64,000 nt of DNA, taken from contig CM076192.1 of the NCBI GenBank assembly GCA_038277395.1, forward strand, positions 15,206,987 to 15,270,986. Reading direction: 5' to 3'. The number at the start of each line of letters is the position of its first letter. Positions within the stretch are counted from its first letter, which is position 1. The notes under the pieces were generated by a model. That model ran no database searches, had not been told where the DNA came from, and saw nothing but the letters and a program-made list of their open reading frames with translations. The position numbers and the translations under genes are program-made. Of the stretch, positions 55,015 through 64,000 are shown piece by piece. Origin of the DNA: Dryocosmus kuriphilus. Lineage: Eukaryota; Arthropoda; Insecta; Hymenoptera; Cynipidae.

Positions 55015-56934
55015 ATGTCAAAAAAAGTTCATACAGATAGATGCGCCAATCCATTCAAAAGACCCAACGAGAAAGGGCACATTGGTAAGTCTCTGAGGTT
55101 AATACCAAAAGCTATGTTACAAGAGTTTTCTCAGTTATCTGAAAACATTAAGGTTTGCTCTAAATGTGTAAAAAAATTCAATAATGAATCTGATAACAAT
55201 GATATGTTTTTGGACGAATCAAACGATTCTATAACTCGTATGGAGTGCACGGACGATTCTTTAACGTCTCTAGATGACAGTGCAGATAAATTTTCTGAAG
55301 AAAATATTTCAGAACGATCACAGAGAGAAATTGAATTGGAAGAGATGCTTGATGGATTAAAAGAAAAATTTGCAAGCTTAGATAAGACAGATCCTTTAAG
55401 GCTTCAAATTCTCACAATAGCTCCATCAGCATGGTCTACTAGAAAATTGGCTAAAGAGTTTGGTTCAACGCGTTATTTGGCTGCCAAAGCCAAACAATTT
55501 AGGTCAGAACATGGTGTTTTAGCTGACACAACAATTAAAAAAGGAAATTCTTTAGCACAAGAAACTGTAGACCTAGTATTGGATTTCTATACTAGTGATA
55601 TGAATGGAAGACTTACATCTAGTACAAAAGACTTTGTTTCAGTAAATGTTGATGGTAAACGTATACATCAGCAAAAACGTTTATTATTATTAAATTTATC
55701 AGACTTGTACAGTTTGTTTAAACAGTCACATCCTGATTGTGAAACAGGTTTCAGTACTTTTGCTAAGCTCAGACCAAAATATTGCATACTTCCTGGAGCT
55801 TCTGGCACGCACTCAGTATGTGTATGTACAATACACCAAAATGTAAAACTTATTTTAGATGCAATAGATATAAAAAACCTAACTAAAAATATTAGTCAAC
55901 CGCTAGCTGATTATAAGGCTTGTTTAAAAAAAATTACTTGTCAAAACCCAACTCATGAATGCTATTTTGATGAATGTGATAAATGTCCCGGTACAACAAA
56001 AATTTTAGAACATATACGAAAGTTATTAGATGATGCTTGTATTTCACATGTAAATTTTTCTACGTGGGCCGGAACTGATCGGTCAACGCTTTTAACAAAT
56101 GTAGTAACATTAGATGACTTTTTAACAGAGCTTGATAGTAAATTGAAAATAATGAAACCCCATTCATTCATATCAAAACAGCAATCACTTTTTGTTAAAG
56201 AAAAGAAACAGAATCTTAATGATGGTGAAGTTTTAGTTATGTTTGATTTTGCAGAAAACTACTGTTATGTTTGTCAAGATGCTGCGCAAGCATTTCATTT
56301 TAATAATGATCAGTGCACAGTTTTTTCTGTCATTTATTATTATAAAGAATGCGGTGAGTTGAAACATAGAAGTAATGTTTTTTTATCAAATAGTTTGAAA
56401 CATGATACTGCTGCTGTGTACAGTGTTCAAAGATTGCTAATACCAGAAATACAGCAAAATGTGAAAAATCTAAAAAAAATTATTTATGTGACTGATGGAG
56501 CTAAGAAACACTTCAAAAATAGATTCCAGATTGCAAATTTAGTTTTTCATAAGGAAGATTTCAATATTGAAGCTGAGTGGCATTATTTTACAACCGCTCA
56601 TGGTAAGAGTGCGTACGATGGTCTTGGTGCAAATTTTAAAAGAGAAGCTTACAGAGCAAGTCTTACTGCAAAGCCAAATGATTCGATACTAACATCTGAA
56701 GCACTTTTTAAGTGGGGTGAAAACCATTTCAAAAAGATCGATGTGTTTTACTTTGATAAGAAATACCACGATAAAATAAGAAGAAAATTAAACAGAAGAT
56801 TTGAAAATGCCCATGCTGTACCAGAAATTTCTAAGCATCATGGATTTACCGTTGATTGCAGGAAAAATGTATACATGAGAAGGTATTCAAAGGAAAACTA
56901 TGGAATAAAATGGTCAATGTACGAAGACAAGTAA
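55015..56934 (+). CDS. Transposase-like protein, 639 aa, intact
   Basis: A single uninterrupted frame from ATG (AAAATGTC context) to TAA. The N-terminus has cysteines suggestive of a zinc-binding part (HTDRCANPF...VCSKCVKKF), an acidic linker at about residues 60-110, then SAWSTRKLAKEFGSTRYLAAKAK (HTH-like). The middle is cysteine-rich (HSVCVCTIHQN; HECYFDECDKCPG). The likely catalytic core has D411 in VMFDFAENYCYVCQDAAQAF, D494 in IYVTDGAKKHFKNR, and an acidic residue downstream such as E544 in GANFKREAY. I recall similar uncharacterised proteins in cnidarians and insects linked to DNA transposons, possibly Sola-type, but cannot confirm this. The long inverted repeats around it support a transposase role. 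Confidence 0.7.
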   Translation: MSKKVHTDRCANPFKRPNEKGHIGKSLRLIPKAMLQEFSQLSENIKVCSKCVKKFNNESDNNDMFLDESNDSITRMECTDDSLTSLDDSADKFSEENISERSQREIELEEMLDGLKEKFASLDKTDPLRLQILTIAPSAWSTRKLAKEFGSTRYLAAKAKQFRSEHGVLADTTIKKGNSLAQETVDLVLDFYTSDMNGRLTSSTKDFVSVNVDGKRIHQQKRLLLLNLSDLYSLFKQSHPDCETGFSTFAKLRPKYCILPGASGTHSVCVCTIHQNVKLILDAIDIKNLTKNISQPLADYKACLKKITCQNPTHECYFDECDKCPGTTKILEHIRKLLDDACISHVNFSTWAGTDRSTLLTNVVTLDDFLTELDSKLKIMKPHSFISKQQSLFVKEKKQNLNDGEVLVMFDFAENYCYVCQDAAQAFHFNNDQCTVFSVIYYYKECGELKHRSNVFLSNSLKHDTAAVYSVQRLLIPEIQQNVKNLKKIIYVTDGAKKHFKNRFQIANLVFHKEDFNIEAEWHYFTTAHGKSAYDGLGANFKREAYRASLTAKPNDSILTSEALFKWGENHFKKIDVFYFDKKYHDKIRRKLNRRFENAHAVPEISKHHGFTVDCRKNVYMRRYSKENYGIKWSMYEDK

Positions 56935-57806
56935 AAATAATCAGATAAGAAACTGCAAATATATAAATCGGACCTTTTCAGGGCCAAGTGATGTGCAAGA
57001 CCGATCGCGCAACCTCCTCGTGGTGCACATTGAGTAATGCTAATGCCGACGGCACATAGACACATAAATCAATGCTATATCTTCTTAAAATTTTTTTTTG
57101 CACTACAAAATGTATGGCATCTTAAATCAAAAATCAGCAACTCCGAAAACACTCTGTTGCATACGCAACTCGTTCTTTTATGATGTAAAATAATTTTTAC
57201 ACTTTTCAGCGTCCACCTTGGATTCGCCATCTTGGGATTATTAAAAACTAATCGAAAATTCGTAATCAGTGACCCCGAAAACCCTTTATTGCATATCAAA
57301 CTCTTATTTTGATGACATAAAATGATTTTTTTTTTACACTTTTCAGCGGCCATTTTGAACTCACCATCTTGATATTTTTAAAAAACTAATACAAAATTTG
57401 TAATCAGTGACCACGAAAACCCTTTACTGCATACCCAACTCATACTTTTATGATAGAAAATGACTTTTACAGTTTTCAGCGGCCATATTGGGTTCGCCAT
57501 CTTGAAATTTTTTAAAACTAATACAGAATTCATAATCAGCGACCTCAAAAATACCTGAAAAGTGAATAGCAAGGGTGAAAATTAATTTTTTATAAGAATC
57601 AGATAAAAAATAAGCAATTAAATTTCGCAGTTTTCTTCTTGTGGCGGCCATTGTTGGTCCGCCATTTTGAAAAACAAAAAGTACCATACGGCGCTAAAAA
57701 CTAGAAGCTTCAACGAAAATTTTGATCCCTATAGGGTCCATTTATCTCAAAAATTGAAGTGTGAGGGGGGGGGGGGGGGGCGGTGGCTGATTTCACGGAG
57801 AATGCC

Positions 57807-57808
<2 letters not shown>

Positions 57809-57859
<51 letters not shown>
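57809..57859. repeat. (AT)n microsatellite
   Basis: About 25 AT dinucleotides just outside the transposon's right end, where the LINE reading frame resumes. The left border has a shorter TATATATATA (about 53711-53720), so the target was probably an AT run within the LINE. Confidence 0.9.
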
Positions 57860-57862
<3 letters not shown>

Positions 57863-58850
57863 GTCTACGAATGGCTTGCTTAGAGAAAGAAGATGTTGGT
57901 CTCGGAACAGTGAATGTGTGTAGTTTGACTTTTGCAGACTATGAAGCATTTATGGCAGAATCTGCAGAAAATTTTCTGATAAGACTGAATCCTAGCGCAA
58001 AGAGTGTGGGTTTAAAGATTAACTTAAATAAAACAAAAATTAAAATGTGCAAAAAAAGCGATGAAAAAACAGTATGCGACCTGGCTCTAAACGGAGAGGG
58101 AATTGAAGAAGTTGATCATTTCGTGTATCTTGGAAGCTTATTTATTTCCGATGGAAAGGTAGATAGAGACATTGCCAGACATATAAACGAGGATAGTAAA
58201 GTTATAGGCAGTGTAGGAGCCATTAGCAGAAGTAAAAATTTCACAAATGAAGACAAAATTGCAATATATAATTCTATACTTGCACCTACTGTGCCAAGAA
58301 AAGAATAGAAGTTAAGTAAAAATGGTTGGAATGCGTTTCCTGTGGGATATTTGCGGTAAAATACTAGTGGATAAAGTCAGTAATGAGTGGGTTCTCAAAG
58401 AATGTGGCGTAGAAGAAACTCTGATGGATAAGAGTGAAAGAAATTTGTTGAGGTGGTTTGGTTATGTTAAGAGAATGGATGAAGAACTTTTAATGAAGCA
58501 AATATATCTCGGTAAAGTGAACGATCACGCATCGAGAGGTAGACCGAGGAAAGGATGCTGGGGATATGTGAATGAGACTCTCAAGCGAAAGGATATAAAA
58601 TGCCATACAAATGCAAGAGATTGCATGAAAATATGTATGGATATAAAGGAAGCAAAAGTTGTTGTTTGAATGAGCAGCATGCGACTTTTTGATCGATCTA
58701 AAATCTATACCTTCCAATATACACTCCCTTCCTTCTACAACAATACAAATTTCCTAATCCTTGGTAATGTAACTAGGCTAGAATCTAAAGAGTTTAAGCT
58801 TACCCCGAAAGGGAAATAGCTTAATGGTATAATAATAATAATAATAAATT
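57859..58850 (+). pseudogene. LINE reverse transcriptase, 3' part and tail
   Basis: RMACLEKEDVGLG...SLTFADYEAFMAESAENF (motif C region, FADD decayed to FADY), KINLNKTKIKMCKKS, FVYLGSLFISDGKVDRDI. After a frameshift near 58315: FLWDICGKILVDKVSN, LLRWFGYVKRMDEELL and GRPRKGCWGYV (58322-58669), the usual C-terminus of this class. It ends at about 58850 with a CCCCGAAAGGGAAATAGC motif and an ATA/TAA repeat tail. Together with 53232-53718 it is one LINE split by the DNA transposon. Confidence 0.75.
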
Positions 58851-60179
58851 TGAAAACAAGCTGGGTATGACCACTTCACAGGACGGGATGACCTTTCCCC
58901 GAAAATTTGTCGCGAAATTTCAGGAATTACCGACAGTAACAGAAGATGACCTTAGCCGGAGAATACTGTTGATAAGTCAAGAGAATTTTCTCCGTAGAAG
59001 ATCCATTAGTCGAATTAAATCCGAGGTTGAGACCGTACTCCAGCAACAATAGGTGGGTACACAGACCAAGAAGCAGATATCATGGAAAAACATGACCAAG
59101 TATATGGTGAATGTCACTTTGAGGCTTTTTCATAGAGGGCTTTGTGATGGACGAATAGCATCGTCATCTCATGGGCCTGCATCCGAAATTAGATTCAAGG
59201 GGGCCCCCACAACACCTAGCTGACCAATTCCGCTCAATTGAGCGACGTAAGCTCCTTTCCGTGGTCGAAATTGAAAATTTCAGGAGGCAAGTACAACAGC
59301 AACTAGCACTCCCTGAAATGAACCACACGGAGGCGGTCGAGGAGGAGATTCTGCCTGAGATACGAGACGCTATAAACGACTGGGAGCTGGGCGCGGGGAT
59401 GTAGAATGGAGATTGTCACGTAGTCGGTAGTCATTAGTTCTCCATCCGCTGAACCAAGCCCCTATGGAACCCACTGAAGAGCTCAATGAAGAAAGCTTGC
59501 GTCTCTTAGGGTACTTCACTGATGCCATCATAGAGTTTGCGATACAGGAGCCTTCTCCAGTTAGTTGGCAGCTTGAACAACGACTTATTTTCTCTGTTTC
59601 TGCGCCAAGACATGAGCTTGCAGCAGTTACAGACTCTTGCATATTGCGCTACGATCTCGTGTGCCAGGACCATGAGTATCAAAATCAAGCCCCGGAGAAG
59701 GAGCATCTACTTCCCAAGAAGTAATTCAGATCCTCCAGGGAAGTTCAGGCTTCAAAGCGAGGTCAGAAAAATAAGAGCCAAACTTGATCGTTTGTACCAA
59801 TTTCGAAAGGGCAATCGATCACAGAAGCTGAATCGCCACATAGAGGAAATACTTTGTCCACTTAACATCAGTTCAAGAATATCTAAGGACTTAGGCGAAG
59901 TTATTGACTACGTTAGGCAGAGGCTTATAGCCTTTTCAGCGCATCTGCGACGCTTCACGAGGTCTGCCGCGAGAAGTAAAGACAACAAGACCTTCCTACA
60001 AAGTGAAAATAAGTTTCACCTTAAGCAATCTGATGGGGAAATCAATAATACTATTAAAACCCGGAGTGCTGAAGAGATGGATAGATATTGGTTAGGCATC
60101 TGGGGCAATCATGTGCCGAGTAGCTTGGACACGTCGTGGCTTGACCTCGTAAAGGAGAGAGCTGCCTGCGATGGATAAT

Positions 60180-60960
60180 CTATATATCACAACTTCTGAG
60201 GTAACTCGCATCCTAAAGAGGGCTAAGAACTGGAAGGCGCCTGGCCCGGACGGGGTGTACTTTTTCTGGTAGAAGTATCTGGTGGCTCTATACCCTGCCC
60301 TTGCGGGCGCTGCTCAGGCCATCTTTGAGAATCCGAAAGTTATGCCCTCCTTCATGACAGAGGGAGTCACGTATATGATACTTAAAAACCAGATCCTAAT
60401 AGTCCTAGGGACTATCGACTAACTTGTCATACTCTACAAGTATCTCACGGCCATTATATCCGAAGGAACCCATAAAGACTGTGCAGAGAACAACGTCCTC
60501 ACAAAAGAACAAACAATTGACTATAAACAAGCTTTCCCCTCGGTGCTCCATGACTATTTGCTTGAGGTCCTTAGGATATATAAGATCTGTCCACGCGCGA
60601 TTCAACTTTTGGATCACGCAACGAGCACATTGTGCACAAGGAGCAGGTATTTTACTCATGGGGTAGCGAGGGACACTCAGTCCTTGTCAATGAAAGGAGG
60701 CATTTTTGAATGCGACTGTTTCAGTTCATTATGGTTCTGTTTAGTTCTGAAATCTTTAAGCCTCAATAACACGTCCTACAGGATTAACATTATGGTAGGT
60801 GTGGCTAAGTCTCAACTCACTAGCCTCCTTTACATGGATGACCTAAAGGTTTATGCTGGCTCAAAGTCCAAACTGCAAAGTTCTCTCAACATCCTACTGT
60901 AGTTTTCTAATGACATCAGGATGAGTCTGGGTCTGGATAAATTCAAGAAGCGGATGATAA
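60180..60960 (+). pseudogene. RT core of the Nimbus-like LINE, broken
   Basis: Frames change several times: TRILKRAKNWKAPGPDG-V (finger), ILKNQ...RDYRLTCH, NVLTKEQTIDYKQAFPSVLHDY (motif A, DYKKAFDSVPH-like, the D to P change removes one catalytic D), KGGIFECDCFSSLWFCL (motif B, RGIFQGDSLSPLLFCL-like) and SLLYMDDLKVYAGS (motif C, YMDD). Motif C is intact, motifs A and B are damaged. Non-functional. Confidence 0.65.
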
Positions 60961-61316
60961 GGATCTGATACAGACGATGATTGTTGGGCACTCGTATGGG
61001 TACCTCGGAGCATTTCAGACAAGGGGACCACTCCAGTCTGCAATAAAATTGATACTTAAGACTTCCTTTTCGAGAAGACTGAATTCGAACATATCTACCA
61101 GTCTCAGTGCTAAAAACATCGCCAAAGCAACTAGCACCTTTGCTATTCCTCTCATAACATACTTTTTTGGGTTAATGTTTAATGGTGTTTCCCCAGAAAA
61201 TTTAGGAAAAGGCCATTAAATAAAAAGATACAAGCAAAACAATTAGAAGGGATCCACAAAATTCAACTCTGTAACTTGGAGAGTGGCGTGGATTAAGCTG
61301 GAAAGAAAACTTATAC

Positions 61317-61319
<3 letters not shown>

Positions 61320-61358
<39 letters not shown>
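61320..61358 (+). repeat. (GA)n microsatellite
   Basis: Uninterrupted AG repeat of about 19 units inside the decayed LINE. Confidence 0.9.
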
Positions 61359-61361
<3 letters not shown>

Positions 61362-62345
61362 TCCTTATATAAAAAAGTAAAGTAACAAGAGATGATTTCA
61401 TGATTTAAGCAATTAGTATATTTCACAACAATTGAATAACAAGGATTAAAATATGAAAAGTCAAGTTCTTGTACAGAAAAATAATTAGACTGCAAAATAA
61501 TCCCCAAAGTTAACCCCCTTTTTTAAAACAACATATTTAAATGAGAATAAAAAAGATTTACAGAATCGATGAAATTAGTCCGAGAATTGCGGTGAAGCCG
61601 CCAAGTCACAAAAGAAAATTACCTAAAGAGTCTCCCCTGGAACGGTTCGTCGTTAAATTACAAATGGAGAGCGTCGGCACAAAATTGTCCACCGAACTCG
61701 GCCGTCTTACTTTGAACACTGCTCAGCTCAAAAAGATAGGTCTCCACGAGGAATACCCCCCCCCCCCCCCCCCGCCCTAAAAAAAACTAAGGCCGCACAG
61801 TGGAAATAGAAACTGGGCGACTACAATTCGATACTTCAATACTTGGCGCTCGTCCAGAGAGAAGTGCCTGCTCTCAACCGACGCTTTCGGCGGCTAACCG
61901 CGTCGAGTCGTCTCTCTGCGCGCAGCCAGTTGCGCGTTGCCGGCTCGTGCGCTCCATGTTGCTAAGAGGTCCGATGCTTGAGTTTTAGAAGCCCGTTTCC
62001 TCGGTGTCCGAAGGATGTCGCCACTACCACCGTTTTTCGAACATTAGATGGTCGTGGGCGATTCAGAGACGGGAAACTTGACCAATCATACATAGATATC
62101 TTTAAAAAAAGGACAAAAGACCGATAGAAACCTTAAAAATAATTTACTTCTGTCTGGACTTTATTCTCGCGTGGGCCTCCGCGAAAGAAAGAGGAGCTGT
62201 TTACATAAAAAGAAGGCACAGACAAATTTAAGTAACTTGCAGTCAAAACTGACACGTTACAAATGCTTGGTCTAAAATGGATCTTGAGGCTCTAAATAAA
62301 ATCATTCGCGTGAAAATGTCTGTCGCGTGAAATGGCAGAAGGGTT
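61359..62345. other. Unassigned DNA within the decayed LINE
   Basis: Includes a small open frame 61541-61780 (HKRKLPKESPLERF...LGRLTLNTAQLKKIG) ending at a poly-C tract (61756-61773), and a G+C-rich segment 61800-62050 with GCGCGCAGCCAGTTGCGCG. Neither is recognised. These may be inserts separating the RT core from the C-terminus. Confidence 0.35.
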
Positions 62346-62842
62346 TTGAATGTTCGAAGGCTTTGTGACTCACAAGTTATACAGCTCCATGGATACTTCA
62401 TAGACAGGACGAATATCGCGCACTACGGCTACATCTGTAGAGTAGAGCTATACATTCCTCTAAAGCTTCCAGCTGCTGATTACCAAAACATCGGACAGCT
62501 AATTTTTAACATCCTAATACTGAATGGCGGGATAAGCAGCTACGTGTAAAGCATCCTCAAACACTAGAGCTTCCATGCGTGGAGACCGATGCTTCAAACC
62601 CTTGGCTAAAGCAGGGAGAACTGTTTCCGGAAACCGAGGGATTCGTTATTGCTATCCAGGATGGAGTAATTAATACGAGGAACTACCAAAATCACGTCTT
62701 TAATATTCAGGCGGTTACTGATAAGTGCGGTCTCTGTGGCAATCCAAATGAAACGATCGAGCACATCGTTGGGGGCTGTACGATGCTTGCTTCGCAAGAA
62801 TATACCCGTAGACACAATGATGCTGCTGGGATTGTCCACCAA
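62346..62842 (+). pseudogene. C-terminal domain of the Nimbus-like LINE
   Basis: RRLCDSQVIQLHGYF, then after a frame change WLKQGELFPETEGFVIAIQD, VINTRNYQNHVF, and the zinc finger DKCGLCGNPNETIEHIVGGC followed by LASQEYTRRHN and IVHQ. The C-x2-C-x(n)-H-x4-C finger before the restriction-like endonuclease region is typical of this LINE type. The stop TAG at 62841-62843 coincides with the mariner border, so the last part is lost. Confidence 0.7.
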
Positions 62843-63690
62843 TAGGTTTGTGAAGCTGTACAATCTTGTGTTTCGCCAAAAATTGCTGCACAAGGTTCGA
62901 TGAATGCGCTGGCGCGTTATCGTGGTGAAGAAACCAGTCACCGCTTGACCAGCATCGCGGTCGTTTTCTTCTCACGGCATCACGAAATCTTTTCAGAACT
63001 TCAACGTGATATTCTTTGTTGATCGTCTGACCTCTTGAAGCAAATTCGTAGTGCACAACACCCTCACAATCGAAAAAAATAATCAGCATTGACTTAACAT
63101 GGCTCCGACTTTGACGTGCTTTTTTCGGCCGTGGCTAGTCTGAACGTTTCCATTGTGAAGATTGCTGTTTAGTTTCAGAACCGTAACCATAAACCCATGA
63201 TTCATCAGCAGTAATAACCTTCTTAAGGACATTTTCATCATCACTGACCATTTCCAAGTTGTCCTGAGCGATTTCAGAGCGAAGGTCTTTCTGCTCGGTC
63301 ATGAGCAATTTCGGAACGAATTTCGCACACACGCGAGTCATTCCCAAAATCTTGTTCAAAATTTCCCAAACAACAGTACCTTTCGGTATTTCCAGATCAT
63401 TTTCTACTTCACGAACAGTCAATCGATGATCACCTTCAATCGCAAGTCGTACACGCTCAATGTTTTCCGGTGTTGTTGTCAGCAGAGGTCGGCCAGAACA
63501 AGGAAGACTGTCAACAGATGTGCGGCCATTTTTAAACCACCTGTACCACTCCTTTATCTGTGTTTTGCCCATACTTTTGTCCCCAAAGGCCTTCTGTATC
63601 ATTACAATAGTCTCCGTACAACTCTTGCCGAGATCGAAACAAAACTTGGTGCAAATTCATTGATCTCATCTTTCTGTCATTTTCAATAGT
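62843..63690 (-). pseudogene. mariner transposase, truncated with stops
   Basis: The N-terminal HTH part KFCFDLGKSCTETIVMI-QKAFGDKSMGKTQIKEWYRWF is preceded by two stops near the start. Then GRTSVDSLPCSGRPLLTT, LTVREVENDLEIPKGTV (second HTH), ITADESWVYGYGSETKQQS (first catalytic D), an in-frame TAG near 63132, MLIIFFDCEGVVHYEF and WFLHHDNAPAHSS (second catalytic D). The third D (normally in YSPDLAPCD) is gone: the sequence leaves homology after VQLHKP. It is the SETMAR-like class of mariner with a GVQW3/HTH_48 N-terminus. Inactive. Confidence 0.8.
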
Positions 63691-63890
63691 ACACAAATGC
63701 GACGAACGGGAAAAGCACGTTGGAAATAAACACACGCTGCACGCGACCCAAGGCGTCCGGTCGGTAACTACGGCATTCAAAGAGTTCGTGATGGTCTACT
63801 GATTACACTCATACCCCGCAGAGGCAGCTGGAGCGCTCTGGTGCGAAGATATGAATGCAGGTCGGATAGTTTTCGGACACACCTCATATA
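62843..63890 (-). mobile_element. mariner element, 3' end missing
   Basis: Minus strand. The 5' end lies near 63890 with TA then TGAGGTGTGTCCGAAAACTA (terminal repeat), and the transposase runs leftward. It stops at 62843, at a TA of the LINE, inside the transposase gene. The right-hand terminal repeat and the last third of the gene are not present in the window at this place. Confidence 0.75.
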
Positions 63891-64000
63891 CATGTATAGA
63901 ATCGTTTGTCTCAGATCCCGTTTCATAAGCCTGGACGAATGCTCTGGTTTCCATTCCCAGGTGTACCTTTGACTGGCTCTGAGGGGAGTGCTTTTACCTC
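63891..64000. other. Unassigned right edge
   Basis: No feature recognised in the last 110 bases. Confidence 0.4.

Larger units (their letters stand above)
53914..57791. mobile_element. DNA transposon with 0.65-0.8 kb inverted repeats and intact transposase-like gene
   Basis: Starts ATCAGCCACC + poly-C and ends poly-G + GGTGGCTGAT. Inner parts also match: CCCTATAGGGATCAAAATTT, TTTTTAGCGCCATATGGTAC, and several units of about 130 bp around GTCGCTGATTA / GGCCGCTGAAAA. The inverted repeats run about 53914-54562 and 57005-57791, the right one holding one more tandem unit. It contains the 639-codon gene. The element splits a LINE (53232-53718 and 57859-58850). No clear target duplication: flanks are ACTC and TTCA. 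Confidence 0.8.
58867..62842 (+). mobile_element. Decayed LINE resembling the Nimbus/R2-like group
   Basis: A string of coding remnants on the plus strand in the order expected for one ORF: N-terminal helical part (59171-60178, e.g. EIDNFR-like IENFRRQVQQQLALPEM, VRKIRAKLDRLYQF), RKRAKNWKAPGPDGV-type RT start near 60215, RT core (60543-60902) and C-terminal zinc finger (62579-62842). It is full of stops and frameshifts and contains apparently foreign inserts between about 61220 and 62340. The resemblance to Nimbus-type LINEs is from recalled motif patterns only. Confidence 0.6.

Noticed and set aside
57710..57949. Open frame across the poly-G and (AT)n tract
   Set aside because: Made of simple repeats (YIYIYI) and crossing a transposon border; not a gene.

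Overview
The window reads as eukaryotic repeat-rich DNA from an arthropod, most likely an insect. The grounds are: AT-rich spacers, GT-AG introns of about 60-200 bp, and a mobile-element set typical of insect genomes (Tc1/mariner with an insect-type DUF4817-like N-terminus, mariner, Penelope-like elements, R1-like gag, several LINE families, Helentron-like repeats, tRNA-derived SINE). I cannot name the order or species. I see no complete, confidently identified host gene, no rRNA, no CRISPR and no bacterial features. Three small gene-like pieces (4871-5136, 5586-5753, 52808-53118) are the only candidates for host coding DNA.

Layout. 0.5-2.8 kb: a Helentron-like non-autonomous element carrying an inserted 1.27-kb foldback. 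2.8-9.9 kb: AT-rich DNA with a second Helentron-like copy, a short hairpin and two weak coding remnants. 9.87-16.13 kb: two Tc1/mariner-type elements in opposite orientation, bounded by one outer pair of terminal repeats. One transposase is nearly intact and the other is broken. 18.02-43.61 kb: one giant nested inverted-repeat structure. Its outer arms carry a terminal module, a tRNA-like sequence and AAATA-rich modules. Its inner arms carry copies of an unrecognised intron-containing gene. Its core is a two-sided 12-bp minisatellite that changes strand at a central palindrome near 28.12 kb. A head-to-head Penelope pair, two LINEs of one family, a tandem Helentron-like cluster and a SINE have landed inside it.

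44.5-48.1 kb: two tandem R1-like units that keep gag and lack ORF2. 49.7-52.8 kb: two adjacent foldbacks. 53.2-58.85 kb: a LINE split by a 3.9-kb DNA transposon with long inverted repeats and an intact 639-codon transposase-like ORF. 58.87-62.84 kb: a decayed LINE resembling the Nimbus/R2-like group, followed directly by a mariner that has lost its 3' end.

The most intact coding capacity is mobile: the 639-aa transposase-like protein, the 342-aa Tc1/mariner transposase and the 538-codon Penelope RT/GIY-YIG frame. The best candidate for something undescribed is the giant inverted-repeat element at 18.0-43.6 kb with its spliced arm genes. Second is the SINE/LINE pair in the same region that shares a 3' tail. 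All family calls rest on motifs read by eye; no database search was possible.
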